Origin: a virus
Virus record (IMG/VR): IMGVR_UViG_3300030102_004251
Coordinates: 1-48,905 of that record
Direction: 5' to 3' (one strand)
Length of the DNA stretch: 48,905 bases
The position numbers and the translations under genes are program-made. This document shows, in pieces, positions 26,266-34,344 of the stretch. How positions within the stretch are numbered: the stretch's first letter is position 1; the number at the start of each line of letters is the position of its first letter. The notes beneath the pieces are model-generated. The model was given only the letters and a program-made list of their open reading frames with translations. It ran no database searches and had not been told where the DNA came from.

Positions 26266-27017
26266 TGGTCTGCCCCCTCTTGATGTTTGAGAATCAGTAA
26301 AGCCGCAACCTCAGCATGTTCTAAGACAAGCGCGCTTCTATTTCCCATGTGAAAGATTACAGTTCCACTTGGCATTAAGTTGAGTAGTTTAGGTAAGTGA
26401 GAACCAAAGACTGTCTCGCAAGCGGTGTTGTCTTTAGCATCAATCTCAATCTGTCTGCTCATCTTAGCACCTCGTTGATTACCGGCAGTGATTACCATAT
26501 CACCATCAGCGATTGATACTCGCACTGGTGCATCTTTACCAACAACCTTAGTCAAAGACGAAAGCCCGCGCATTTCTTCCATACTGAAATTACCATGAGA
26601 TTCCAAATTCGCGCGACCAAGTTTCTGCCATGAGTTTTTTTTAGCCGCGTTGATTGCTCCCAATGCTCTATCAACAGTAGCGTGAGACATGATATGTTCC
26701 GAAGTAGGTGTGCTGAACTCATCACTACCATTTTTCAATGTCAATGTATTGCCAACATGTCGGATAGTAGTATTATCTTCTTTGCAAGATTTAAGAAACG
26801 CACCGACTTTGTGAACATCGGGTATGTAAATTGGACCCGCTTTGTATTCTTCCATCAATACACCAATTGACTTGGTGAAGTAATGAGTTGCGGTATCAGC
26901 ATGTCCTGTTAATCTCATGTCTGCAATATCACAGCGAAGGTCGTTAACACCTTCACCGAATCCTGTCATGAAAGCCCAAAGAGAATCGTTGTTGAATGTT
27001 CCTTGAACCAAACTCAT
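26262..27017 (-). CDS. pcn: PCNA-like sliding clamp
   Basis: 251 aa, the usual PCNA length. The C-terminal half fits the clamp fold: a long DNA-facing helix, a strand with VRVSIADGDMVITA, then HLPKLLNLMPSGTVIFHMG followed by a strand with ALVLEH, which matches the closing strands of PCNA. The N-terminal half is diverged. Context is strong: it directly precedes PolB, with RadA- and RFC-like genes upstream. It would tether PolB to DNA as a trimer. A non-clamp identity cannot be excluded without a profile search. Confidence 0.65.
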   Translation of the reverse strand: MSLVQGTFNNDSLWAFMTGFGEGVNDLRCDIADMRLTGHADTATHYFTKSIGVLMEEYKAGPIYIPDVHKVGAFLKSCKEDNTTIRHVGNTLTLKNGSDEFSTPTSEHIMSHATVDRALGAINAAKKNSWQKLGRANLESHGNFSMEEMRGLSSLTKVVGKDAPVRVSIADGDMVITAGNQRGAKMSRQIEIDAKDNTACETVFGSHLPKLLNLMPSGTVIFHMGNRSALVLEHAEVAALLILKHQEGADQ

Positions 27018-27166
27018 TCAATCAACTCCCCTGTCATTACCAAATGGATTGATTGACAATCCTTACAGATAGGAATTTCACTATCTTCACCGATTGGTTC
27101 AACATTAGCAGTCGCGCCGCATAGTCTTGGTTTCGTTTTTCCTTTGATGTGTTTTACTTTAGTCAT
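27014..27166 (-). CDS. Small zinc-binding protein
   Basis: 50 aa; ATG 27166 overlaps the upstream stop (ATGA), which rules out the longer frame reaching 27202. The N-terminus is Lys-rich, followed by a single Cys (LCG) and an ICKDC pair, possibly half of a zinc site completed by another residue or subunit. Function unknown. Confidence 0.55.
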   Translation of the reverse strand: MTKVKHIKGKTKPRLCGATANVEPIGEDSEIPICKDCQSIHLVMTGELIE

Positions 27167-27516
27167 GTATTCATCTCCTTTACTAATCGCAAACAGACGC
27201 AATCGTGAAATTTGATATACTCTTCCTTTGTGTCGGGGTGTATCAATCTCTCTTGAACTGCGCCGGTTCCATTACATTGATTGCATGTAGGGCTTGGCTT
27301 CATTACCCAACGGGCGAATATGCATTCACATGGTTCGTTGACCCATTCGGGTTCAGCCTCACCGTCATGAGTATAGGAGCGGCTTACGGTCCATATCTCT
27401 CCGCTTCCCCCACACTTTTGACATGAAGGGTCTGCTTCCCATTCGGGTTCGTCTTCCGCGCTACGCTCAACTGCGTTGTTATGCGCTGGTTTGCCTGTTC
27501 GCTTCCAATCACTCAT
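27163..27516 (-). CDS. DnaJ-type zinc-finger protein
   Basis: 117 aa from ATG 27516, which overlaps the upstream stop (ATGA). Two CxxCxGxG repeats (CQKCGGSG and CNQCNGTG) and further CEC and CVC pairs recreate the cysteine-rich domain of DnaJ without the J domain. In DnaJ this domain binds two zincs and helps hold unfolded clients. Here it could act with the thermosome or simply bind nucleic acid; the sequence does not decide. Confidence 0.7.
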   Translation of the reverse strand: MSDWKRTGKPAHNNAVERSAEDEPEWEADPSCQKCGGSGEIWTVSRSYTHDGEAEPEWVNEPCECIFARWVMKPSPTCNQCNGTGAVQERLIHPDTKEEYIKFHDCVCLRLVKEMNT

Positions 27517-28526
27517 AGTCCGCCCTCTCGTAGTTCCGGTAGTCCGAACCATTCGGGAGAGGCATTCTGCTTTGTGACCATGATTGTTCTTCGCTGGTCA
27601 AGAAGGTCAGCGTTTGTCTTGCATTTAACAAACTCAACCTCATAGCGTGTTTCTCCTGTTGGTTTATTATCTTCTCCGCGCACTTTCTTTTTGTGGAAGT
27701 AAAGAATTTGGTTTAGATAGTTAGCAGTATGCTTTTCCCAAGCCGCTTTCTTACCAATGACTGTGCCGGATTTGTCCTGTAGTTCTTTGAAGTGAGTCTC
27801 AAAATAGACGCGGACTCCAAGCGACATCAAGGTTCTTGCGATAGTTGTCAATTGATGAAACCGAGTAGTTCGGATTTGCCAATTGAATCGTAGTCCAACT
27901 TGCTCATGCGGTTTGACTTTAGCACCGATACCATCGGGTGCAGTTCCTAAGTCTTCAATGAACATACAGTTCTTCGCAACCTCGTCCCATAAGTCAATCG
28001 CTGTAAAGAGAACAGAATGTAGTTTTGGTTTGTCGCCGGGGTTAGCCGCCCAATCAACAAGCGTTTGTCCAATCTTCATAACTCTCCTGTGTGTTGCTGG
28101 ATAGTCAATTGCTTCACGAATCTCCCCGTCTTCATCAAATGTTTCAAACATCACATTAGGGTTGAGACAACGAATATTGTTAGCGTGTTCTTTGTGATGA
28201 GTAACGCGGGTTGTTTGTCCGCCGCCATCAAAGTCAAGAACAAAGATTACATCTCCGCGCTCCTTTTCTTCATCAGTCATGCTGTCAAGAACAATACCTG
28301 TCTTACCAACTCCTTCCGGTCCAACAAGACCGCATAGAATCATGTTGTTTGGAACAGTCTCACCTGCGTTAACTATCTCGTCCCATACTGATTGGGCGAT
28401 TGGTTTGTTTACTGGTGAAGGTTCTGCAACCACTGGAACAACCGGAGTTGTTTCTCCGGTGTTTGGGTCAAAGACTTCTTCTGTTTTTGTTTCGGCTTCT
28501 TTCTTTAAATCATTTAGGTTTGGCAT
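27513..28526 (-). CDS. RadA/Sak4-like RecA-fold ATPase
   Basis: 337 aa from ATG 28526, eight bases after GGAGAG; a GTG at 28535 overlaps the upstream stop but sits too close to that site. Walker A is GPEGVGKTG (about residues 69-77), a VIFVLDFDGG strand follows, and the second conserved strand is HSVLFTAIDLWDE. This resembles the small viral RecA-core ATPases of the Sak4/RadA group, which load onto ssDNA and support annealing or strand exchange. It sits between the ssDNA-binding-like protein and the clamp. Confidence 0.75.
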   Translation of the reverse strand: MPNLNDLKKEAETKTEEVFDPNTGETTPVVPVVAEPSPVNKPIAQSVWDEIVNAGETVPNNMILCGLVGPEGVGKTGIVLDSMTDEEKERGDVIFVLDFDGGGQTTRVTHHKEHANNIRCLNPNVMFETFDEDGEIREAIDYPATHRRVMKIGQTLVDWAANPGDKPKLHSVLFTAIDLWDEVAKNCMFIEDLGTAPDGIGAKVKPHEQVGLRFNWQIRTTRFHQLTTIARTLMSLGVRVYFETHFKELQDKSGTVIGKKAAWEKHTANYLNQILYFHKKKVRGEDNKPTGETRYEVEFVKCKTNADLLDQRRTIMVTKQNASPEWFGLPELREGGL

Positions 28527-28531
28527 TATTT

Positions 28532-29857
28532 TCACTCTCCGTATTGGCTTGTTGATGTGTTACCACCCTCACCTGCTGGAATAGTTAGGCGAGGAACGGC
28601 GAACACACCAAGAGTTTTGATTGAAGGTGCTGGACCATCTTCTGTTGCGCGCACAGCCAATCGTCCAAAGACTATGACTGTTGACTTGACAGCGTATGGT
28701 TTCCAACCTTCTTCTGTTGCGTAATCAAATGGGTGTCCTTCATCACCAAGTAGGCCATGTATGTAGCATGGTAGGTTTTGGCGAAGACCACCGTTGAATG
28801 TTCTTGCGAGGTCAAATGATGTTAGGCTCATTGAGTAGTCATGACCGATAGGGTCCCATTCCGACTCACGCGCTTCTTTTCTCATATCGCTTACTTTACC
28901 ACGAACGAATACCATAGGTCCAACAGGGTTGTATCCCGGTATTACTTCTTGGCGTGTCTCAAAGACTTCAGCAAGTGTTGACATATCCTTGATGTATGAA
29001 TCAAGTTCGGGTATCAACTTTGCTGGTGCTATTGCTCCACGAACATGCTCATCAACGAATCCATTTCCATAGGTGATTGCTCCGGGTAGCGCAAAACTGT
29101 TGTATGTATCAGCCCATTCCGGCTTAACATTCTCGGATTGTGCGCGGACCTTAACAAGACATTCGCTGAACATTTGTGGAACAAACCACTCATCGGGGTT
29201 GTTTGATGTTACAGTTAAGCGTAGTAGTTTTTGGTCATCTAAGAAATTATCCTTTGTGTTACCGAGGAAGTGGTAAGTGCGTTGCCATCGGTAAGGTGTG
29301 ATTGGTTCACCGAAGCGACTCCAATCGGGGTTGTTTTGTAGGATAGCAATTGAAAGTCCGTTCTCTTCAAAGAGGAACCACGGCTTTGCGTCTGCTGGTT
29401 CTTCGGTCTTTACTGCTCCGTCTTTCTTTTCAAGATACCATACGCCGTCTTGAGTATAGGCGCGTGCTACAAGTCCTTGTTGGATTGCATCATCAAGGTC
29501 ATTCAGTGCGGCTGATACAGCAGGAGCGCGCTTGCGTTCTTGTCCATCTCTTACTTTAGGGTCAATACCGACAAAGTATCCGGCAAGTTCAACGGCGTTC
29601 GCTTGTGATGTTCCCGACATAACGCGTCGCTCAACTACGAAAGTTTCTGCTGCGTCTATTAGGAAGTCATCTTCTTCAACTGTTGGGTTGTCAACACCGA
29701 GTTCTGCTTTTAGGTAAGTGTAAAACTCACCGGTTGCGTCGTCAAGACTCTTGTTGTGCTTCTCAGCCCACCACTTGAGGCGTTCTTCCACTTCCGGGTG
29801 GAAGCCTCCATCGTTTTGTTCGTTCTTATTATCTTCATTTCCGTTTAGGTTTGGCAT
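28532..29857 (-). CDS. Probable ssDNA-binding (RPA/SSB-like) protein
   Basis: 441 aa, with AAAGGAGGA upstream. A hydrophilic N-terminus (about 1-30) and helical domain are followed by beta-rich sequence with OB-fold-like strands: KPWFLFEENGLSIAIL, YRWQRTYHFLG and later a VFVRGKVSDMR segment. The C-terminus is Gly/Thr/Ser-rich and flexible. Context between RFC and RadA-like genes and the abundance of beta strands suggest the replication ssDNA-binding protein, but I cannot see a diagnostic motif. Confidence 0.45.
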   Translation of the reverse strand: MPNLNGNEDNKNEQNDGGFHPEVEERLKWWAEKHNKSLDDATGEFYTYLKAELGVDNPTVEEDDFLIDAAETFVVERRVMSGTSQANAVELAGYFVGIDPKVRDGQERKRAPAVSAALNDLDDAIQQGLVARAYTQDGVWYLEKKDGAVKTEEPADAKPWFLFEENGLSIAILQNNPDWSRFGEPITPYRWQRTYHFLGNTKDNFLDDQKLLRLTVTSNNPDEWFVPQMFSECLVKVRAQSENVKPEWADTYNSFALPGAITYGNGFVDEHVRGAIAPAKLIPELDSYIKDMSTLAEVFETRQEVIPGYNPVGPMVFVRGKVSDMRKEARESEWDPIGHDYSMSLTSFDLARTFNGGLRQNLPCYIHGLLGDEGHPFDYATEEGWKPYAVKSTVIVFGRLAVRATEDGPAPSIKTLGVFAVPRLTIPAGEGGNTSTSQYGE

Positions 29858-29860
29858 ATC

Positions 29861-30745
29861 TTATTCCTCCTTTTTGTTTTTGTCTTCGCTATACAGGGTG
29901 GCTATGAAATAGTCCACGAAGGACTCTTCCGATAGCGGCCATGCGTGCATTCGTAACACGAAATTACCCCACACAGCGAAGAAGGCATATAATTGTTCCG
30001 TCGGTAAACCGATGGATTTCACATGTTCATGGATACGAAGCATCACCATGTGAAGAGATGCGCCGTTGCGAACCATGTCAAGCATGGCTATGTGTGTTGA
30101 CTGCCAATCACCAGCAGCGATGTCAAGAGCCAACGAGTCAAAGTCTGTTTGATTATCACTAAGTTTCGCGCCACTTAGGATATGATTACCAATAGCGCGA
30201 AGGTCCCCACCAAAGTATGAATGCAGTGCTTCGGGGCTGTCGGTTGAAATTACACCATGTGTTGAAACCAAGAGTTCAGCATACGCGCGTATTTGATTTA
30301 CGGTGTAAGGTTTGAATTGAAAGTGAACGCATCGTGATTTGATTGCAGGTATGATTGCAGATGGGTCGTTGCATGTAAGTATCCACCAGCAGTTGCTTTT
30401 CTCCATCATGCGCTTCAATGCTTCTTGAGCAGGTTTGGTCATTCCTTCAAACTCATCAAGCAGAATGAGTCGTGCGCTCCAAAGCGAACTGCTGTATGCG
30501 ATTTCTTTTATCTTGTTTCTAACTGCGTCAATGCCTCTCTCATCGGAAGCATTCAACTCAACGATGTCAAGTTCTAACTCTTGACCAATGAGATAAGCAG
30601 CAGTCGTTTTGCCTAACCCCGGCTGTCCACTGAACAGAAGACATTGGGGGCTATCACTTGTCCACTCATCAAGATAGAACAGCGGACTGTTTGGGTCATC
30701 GTGGCCGATATATTCGGCAATTGTTTTTGGTTTTTGTTCGGGCAT
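29861..30745 (-). CDS. rfcS: Clamp loader, RFC small-subunit-like
   Basis: 294 aa, shorter than the usual 320-330. Motifs in order: Walker A GQPGLGKT (40-47), an ELNASDERG box (RFC box), Walker B LLDEFE (95-100), sensor 1 LTCNDPS and the SRC motif KSRCVHFQF carrying the arginine finger. The C-terminal collar helices are present but reduced, and the tail is Lys/Glu-rich. It opens PCNA and loads it on primed DNA. A TATA box at 30790-30784 and GAGG before the ATG mark it as the first gene of the replication operon. Confidence 0.92.
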   Translation of the reverse strand: MPEQKPKTIAEYIGHDDPNSPLFYLDEWTSDSPQCLLFSGQPGLGKTTAAYLIGQELELDIVELNASDERGIDAVRNKIKEIAYSSSLWSARLILLDEFEGMTKPAQEALKRMMEKSNCWWILTCNDPSAIIPAIKSRCVHFQFKPYTVNQIRAYAELLVSTHGVISTDSPEALHSYFGGDLRAIGNHILSGAKLSDNQTDFDSLALDIAAGDWQSTHIAMLDMVRNGASLHMVMLRIHEHVKSIGLPTEQLYAFFAVWGNFVLRMHAWPLSEESFVDYFIATLYSEDKNKKEE

Positions 30746-30783
30746 GTTTTTTCCTCAATATCCGGGTAGGATTTGGCGCGTCC

Positions 30784-30790
30784 TTTATAA
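30784..30790 (-). promoter_or_regulatory. TATA box of the clamp loader / replication operon
   Basis: On the leftward strand the sequence reads TTATAAA, within GCTTATAAAGG. The start codon is about 40 bases downstream, so a transcript starting some 25 bases after the box would have a short leader containing GAGG. This is the best archaeal-type promoter in the window. Confidence 0.6.
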
Positions 30791-30918
30791 GCAAAACACA
30801 CAGCGATGCGTTTTTCACTACCACTTTCTTGATATTATCATATTATTATCATAATAAAAATAGAATATTCTCATTATAATAAGAAAATAATATTATTGAT
30901 AATTTGATAGAAACCGCG
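30791..30918. other. AT-rich intergenic element with direct repeats and a palindrome
   Basis: This stretch lies between the stop of the 121-aa gene and the RFC promoter. From about 30830 to 30905 it is almost pure A/T. It has the direct repeat ATTATCATA at 30834-30842 and 30845-30853, eleven bases apart (one helical turn), and the perfect 12-bp palindrome AATAATATTATT at 30886-30897. It may be an operator, a U-rich terminator for the upstream genes, or an easily melted replication origin. I cannot choose between these by eye. Confidence 0.4.
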
Positions 30919-31284
30919 TCAATCCGCACTTTCACCATCTATCATTCGTATGACTTCTTCAATGTCTGCGTGCTTGGGGTTGCGCTTTTTGTATTCCATT
31001 AACCGAATCATTTTGAGCATGTTGTCTATGTCAGCAACATGCTGTCTAACAGGTGCAAGTATGCGTATCAGTTGTTGAATCAGTGCGGGGTCTTTGAGGA
31101 TTCGTGCATTGATACCTTTAGTGGATAGCCACATATTCAGTGCAGGTTCGTCCTTCCGTGATACCAATACGCGTCTTGCCACACGGTATCCTATTCGTGT
31201 CTTAGGTGCAAAGTGAACGCTTAACTGAAAGCGACATTCCCTTGCCAACCAGCCGAGGAAGAATGAGTCTTCGTCCATAATCAT
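30919..31284 (-). CDS. LAGLIDADG-like small protein
   Basis: 121 aa, start overlapping the ligase-like stop (ATGA). The N-terminal FFLGWLARECRFQLSV segment aligns in shape with the first motif of LAGLIDADG proteins (typically GxxDxEGxF), keeping Gly, Glu and Phe but not the first Asp. It is followed by a basic beta region with RIGYRVARRVLVSRKDE and a helical C-terminus. Single-motif LAGLIDADG proteins act as homing endonucleases or RNA maturases. I see no intron or intein here, so it may be a domesticated DNA-binding form. Identity is uncertain. Confidence 0.4.
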   Translation of the reverse strand: MIMDEDSFFLGWLARECRFQLSVHFAPKTRIGYRVARRVLVSRKDEPALNMWLSTKGINARILKDPALIQQLIRILAPVRQHVADIDNMLKMIRLMEYKKRNPKHADIEEVIRMIDGESAD

Positions 31285-32582
31285 CTCTCCAACAAGTCTC
31301 CTATCTGTATCGCATCGGATTGACCGAGTGTGGTATCAATCCGTGTCAAGTATGGTGCGCGTAGCGTTTTCGTGTCGTGGTCGTATGACAATGCGTGGAA
31401 TATACCTATCAGTCCTTCGTCTATATCCAACATGGTTTGAGCGTCGTATAGCCTCGCCAGTCTTTCGGGTATGTCGTCGGCTTTGATAAACGCGTATCCA
31501 ACAGGGAATGTATCAAACCCATCAAGGGCGGCAATCTTCACACGGATACCTTCACCATCACGGTATCCGCCAAGTATCAGTAGCGGTAAATCAAATGTTC
31601 TTCTCGGCACAATAAATCCTCCAACGGCTCCACTATGGAAGTAAGGTCGTTCAGCATCAATGAGGCGCAACACCTCACCGTCGTCAAGCGACTGAACTAA
31701 CGCTCTCAAATGCGCGCGGTCCTTGACTTCTTTCGGATTGCCAGCACGCTCGCTTCTGTGTTTCTTCCATAGAGTAGGTTCGTTATCTGTGTATAACCAT
31801 TCAACAATGTTTCCCGCTTCGTCCATTTCGCAGACAAAATCAAAATTCGTGTTATTAAATGCGGGAGAACGAGCCACGCGTCGCGCGGCTGAATCAAAAC
31901 AAAAGACGGCATCTCCCCTTCTGTGGGCGAAGTATCCTTTTCCTCTTACGATTTCGTAGTGCGTTTCTTTGAATGGGAGCGACCACCTGTTCCAACGAGA
32001 GTAGTGCGGTGCTTTGAATGGGTAGGCAGGTTGGATAGTGTATTCATCGGGTAGCGTTTCGTTTAGCGCACGCTGTATTATCTCACCTGCTGGCATGATG
32101 GAGCGCATTCGTTGAAGATGATTAGTGTCGTATTTCGTGATAGACGCAACCGCTTGCATGATTCGTTTATACGATAAACAGTTCTTCCCAAACGCATAAC
32201 CCCAAAACACCATTGCGCTTAATCTGCTCATTGACTTGAAAATTATATCTGCGTTAACATCACCACTGAATAACATCTCTTTGAGTTCAATGACTTCACG
32301 AAGCGTCAATGATGATTCAATAGTTTGTGGTGATTCACTGGAAAGAAGCGTAGGCATTTCGTGTTCCTTCATGAGTTCATCATACTCTTCGGGGAACAGT
32401 CCATACGAGTGTGCTAACATGCGCACGACATGATGAGGTTTGATTGACGATAGGGGACGACAGCAAATCGCTGTTATATCGTGCGCGGCATCATAATTTT
32501 TAGAGAAGAGGTCAGCGAGTGCTTTCGTGCTACTCTCAGTTTGAGAAGCGTAAACAGCATTCGCTAAATCTTCAAACTTCAT
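31281..32582 (-). CDS. ATP-dependent DNA ligase homologue, probably catalytically defective
   Basis: 433 aa; archaeal DNA ligases are about 560-600. The N-terminal helical DNA-binding domain (about 1-180) is present. In the adenylation domain, the site of the KxDG motif (about 209-220) reads YEIVRGKGYFAH: Gly and the following strand are kept, but the nucleotide-accepting Lys aligns with Ile. Motif III is FDFVCEMD (248-254 region). Motif IV is diverged (GGFIVP) and motif V with its lysines is missing. The OB-fold at 329-433 is well kept (ALSYDHDTKTLRAPYLTRID). It may bind nicks or cap DNA without sealing. Active ligase may lie outside the window or come from the host. Confidence 0.7.
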   Translation of the reverse strand: MKFEDLANAVYASQTESSTKALADLFSKNYDAAHDITAICCRPLSSIKPHHVVRMLAHSYGLFPEEYDELMKEHEMPTLLSSESPQTIESSLTLREVIELKEMLFSGDVNADIIFKSMSRLSAMVFWGYAFGKNCLSYKRIMQAVASITKYDTNHLQRMRSIMPAGEIIQRALNETLPDEYTIQPAYPFKAPHYSRWNRWSLPFKETHYEIVRGKGYFAHRRGDAVFCFDSAARRVARSPAFNNTNFDFVCEMDEAGNIVEWLYTDNEPTLWKKHRSERAGNPKEVKDRAHLRALVQSLDDGEVLRLIDAERPYFHSGAVGGFIVPRRTFDLPLLILGGYRDGEGIRVKIAALDGFDTFPVGYAFIKADDIPERLARLYDAQTMLDIDEGLIGIFHALSYDHDTKTLRAPYLTRIDTTLGQSDAIQIGDLLER

Positions 32583-33253
32583 TCTTCTTCATCTCGCACG
32601 CTTGCTGAAAATATCAATCCGCGCAAGTGTGGTGGTATGAGTTGTGTGATTGAATGTTCAGTTTCAAATGTAGTTAGTTCAGTCGGCATGATGAACACTT
32701 CACCTTTCGTGAGGCTATCAAGAAGCGTCATTTCGTCTGCCATTTCTATAATTTGATGTCGTTCAAGCACGCGCATACCGTTCCATGAGAAGAAAAGTTC
32801 ATCACCCGCAACAAGATTGTAATCCATAGGACTCAACTGCACTTCGTGTATCTTACCCTCATCAGTTTCGTGTCTAACAATAACGCGCCATGCCTCTTGC
32901 TCTTCGTCAATACATATCCATTCGGGTTTCTCCAAATCAAAGTTCACAACAGGGATACCACTTTCGGGGCATGTCCATTCTTGCGCGGCTTGTTGAGCAG
33001 CGGCTTGAGCGTCGTGAACCATCTCGGCTCCTTCGGAATTCAAGTGAACGCCTATTTCTTCACACACTGTCTTGATTCTCTCAAGCGGTAGTAAAGATGC
33101 GGGGCTTGCTTGTAAGATTGTGAGAACATTATCTTCGTCCTTACGCAACACAGCATCAGCGACACCCCATGTATCACCAATTTGCATACGCGCATACTGC
33201 TCTTTCGTCCAATCTATGTCATCTTGCGTGGGCTTCCAATCGTCTTGTATCAT
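32579..33253 (-). CDS. Hypothetical acidic protein
   Basis: 224 aa, ATGA-coupled to its upstream neighbour. The N-terminal 95 residues are helical with an Ala/Gln-rich stretch (DAQAAAQQAAQEW), and the rest is beta-rich with several Trp. The protein is strongly acidic and ends in DEEE. No motif is recognised. It directly precedes the ligase-like gene and may be its partner, which is inferred only from coupling. Confidence 0.6.
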   Translation of the reverse strand: MIQDDWKPTQDDIDWTKEQYARMQIGDTWGVADAVLRKDEDNVLTILQASPASLLPLERIKTVCEEIGVHLNSEGAEMVHDAQAAAQQAAQEWTCPESGIPVVNFDLEKPEWICIDEEQEAWRVIVRHETDEGKIHEVQLSPMDYNLVAGDELFFSWNGMRVLERHQIIEMADEMTLLDSLTKGEVFIMPTELTTFETEHSITQLIPPHLRGLIFSASVRDEEE

Positions 33254-33546
33254 GAGTCTTCACCTTTGAACCAGCGGAACCTATTACAGCATCGCGCGGG
33301 GACAAGGATAACTTCTCGCTTATGTGTATGCAAAGCGATTTGGTGGGGGTTAATTTGTTCACCACATGAGCATACGATTACATCACCAAGTAGGTGTGAC
33401 GCGTAATCGTATCCAGCAATCATGTGTGATTGTCCGTCATCGGTATCTATGATGATACCAATAAGATTCGCGTCTTCACCGTTTGGTTTGATTAACCTTC
33501 CACAGTCTGTAAAATCAACGACGCTAATATCAAATGAAACGGACAC
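33250..33546 (-). CDS. Hypothetical protein, likely GTG start
   Basis: 98 aa from GTG 33546, which follows GGGGGTGA by a few bases; the frame runs on to a TTG at 33558, and no in-frame ATG is nearby. N-terminal residues form alternating beta strands (VSVSFDISVVDF). The C-terminal half has CSC and CC pairs with two His between them, a possible zinc site. Function unknown. Confidence 0.5.
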   Translation of the reverse strand: MSVSFDISVVDFTDCGRLIKPNGEDANLIGIIIDTDDGQSHMIAGYDYASHLLGDVIVCSCGEQINPHQIALHTHKREVILVPARCCNRFRWFKGEDS

Positions 33547-33572
33547 ATTCACCCCCAAGCGGGAGAACCTTT

Positions 33573-33776
33573 TTATCCTTTCTCAAGAAAAGCGGGGAGC
33601 ATTTCGTATGTCTTGCCTGTAAAATCACAGATGATTTCTATCTTGTGAAAGATACCAAGTGGCACAGTGCGGAAGATAAGCATATCAACATACGCGTTAG
33701 GGTGTTGTCCGCAAGGACACTTATCAGTTGGTAATATAATTACATCAAACTCTTCTGTTCTTGTAGCCGCGCTCAT
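33573..33776 (-). CDS. Small hypothetical protein
   Basis: 67 aa, starting right after the upstream stop, with GGTGGAG before it. It contains CPCGQHP near residue 20 and a C-terminal beta segment with IEIICDFTGKTY. A small zinc- or metal-binding protein is possible. No family recognised. Confidence 0.55.
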   Translation of the reverse strand: MSAATRTEEFDVIILPTDKCPCGQHPNAYVDMLIFRTVPLGIFHKIEIICDFTGKTYEMLPAFLEKG

Positions 33777-34013
33777 TCATCTCCACCTATGCACTTCTTC
33801 TTTGTCCAATTTCATTTCGTCAGCGAGAGCAATCAATTCAGCCAAGTCATTGATTTCAATACCCAAAGATATGTTGAATAGCGTTGCCCTTGCTATCTCT
33901 TTCATTCTATTATTTCTAACTCTCACAGCCCATTCATCATTAGATGTATAACCCATATCGTCAACTTTCTTGTTTAACGCGTCTATTATCTCATTCTTCT
34001 TCATCTTCTTCAT
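33777..34013 (-). CDS. Small helical hypothetical protein
   Basis: 78 aa from the second of two adjacent ATGs (34013), three bases after GGAG; ATGs at 34016 and 34004 are alternatives, and the longer frame to 34088 runs deep into the neighbour. The sequence is Lys-rich and helical with a LAELIALADEMKLDKEEV segment. No function can be assigned. Confidence 0.55.
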   Translation of the reverse strand: MKKMKKNEIIDALNKKVDDMGYTSNDEWAVRVRNNRMKEIARATLFNISLGIEINDLAELIALADEMKLDKEEVHRWR

Positions 34014-34344
34014 CATCTCCTTTGTTAACCTCCAACGGTGTGTCGGGGTTGAATGTATTGTATTGGTTAACTGATATAAGAGTAGCATGTGTCATCATTT
34101 GGAATATGTTGTAGTCCTTGTATGGATACAGACTTTCTAAATCACCATCATAACCTCTCTTTTCTGCTTCAGCCTTGAACGAACATAATCCATAGATGAC
34201 TTTACGAACAGCGCGTAGTTGTTTGTGTGCAAACTTCTTGAACGCACTATCGCTCATCTCTTCTATATTCACGCAACGCCCATTTCTCAGCACCACAGTA
34301 TATCCTGTTGGCGGGAACGCTGTATTTTCTATCTCGTCTGTCAT
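33991..34344 (-). CDS. Hypothetical protein with acidic tail
   Basis: 117 aa, start overlapping the SNF2 stop (TAATG). A beta-rich N-terminus (GYTVVLRNGRCVNIEE) leads into helices with KKFAHKQLRAVRKVIYG and ends in a run of Asp and Glu. Such tails often mimic DNA or dock onto partners. It may act with the SNF2 helicase encoded just upstream. No known family. Confidence 0.6.
   Translation of the reverse strand: MTDEIENTAFPPTGYTVVLRNGRCVNIEEMSDSAFKKFAHKQLRAVRKVIYGLCSFKAEAEKRGYDGDLESLYPYKDYNIFQMMTHATLISVNQYNTFNPDTPLEVNKGDDEEDEEE

Noticed and set aside
34016-34088. N-terminal extension of the small helical protein to 34088
   Set aside because: It would overlap the neighbour by almost 100 bases and lacks a ribosome-binding site; the ATGs near 34013 follow GGAG.
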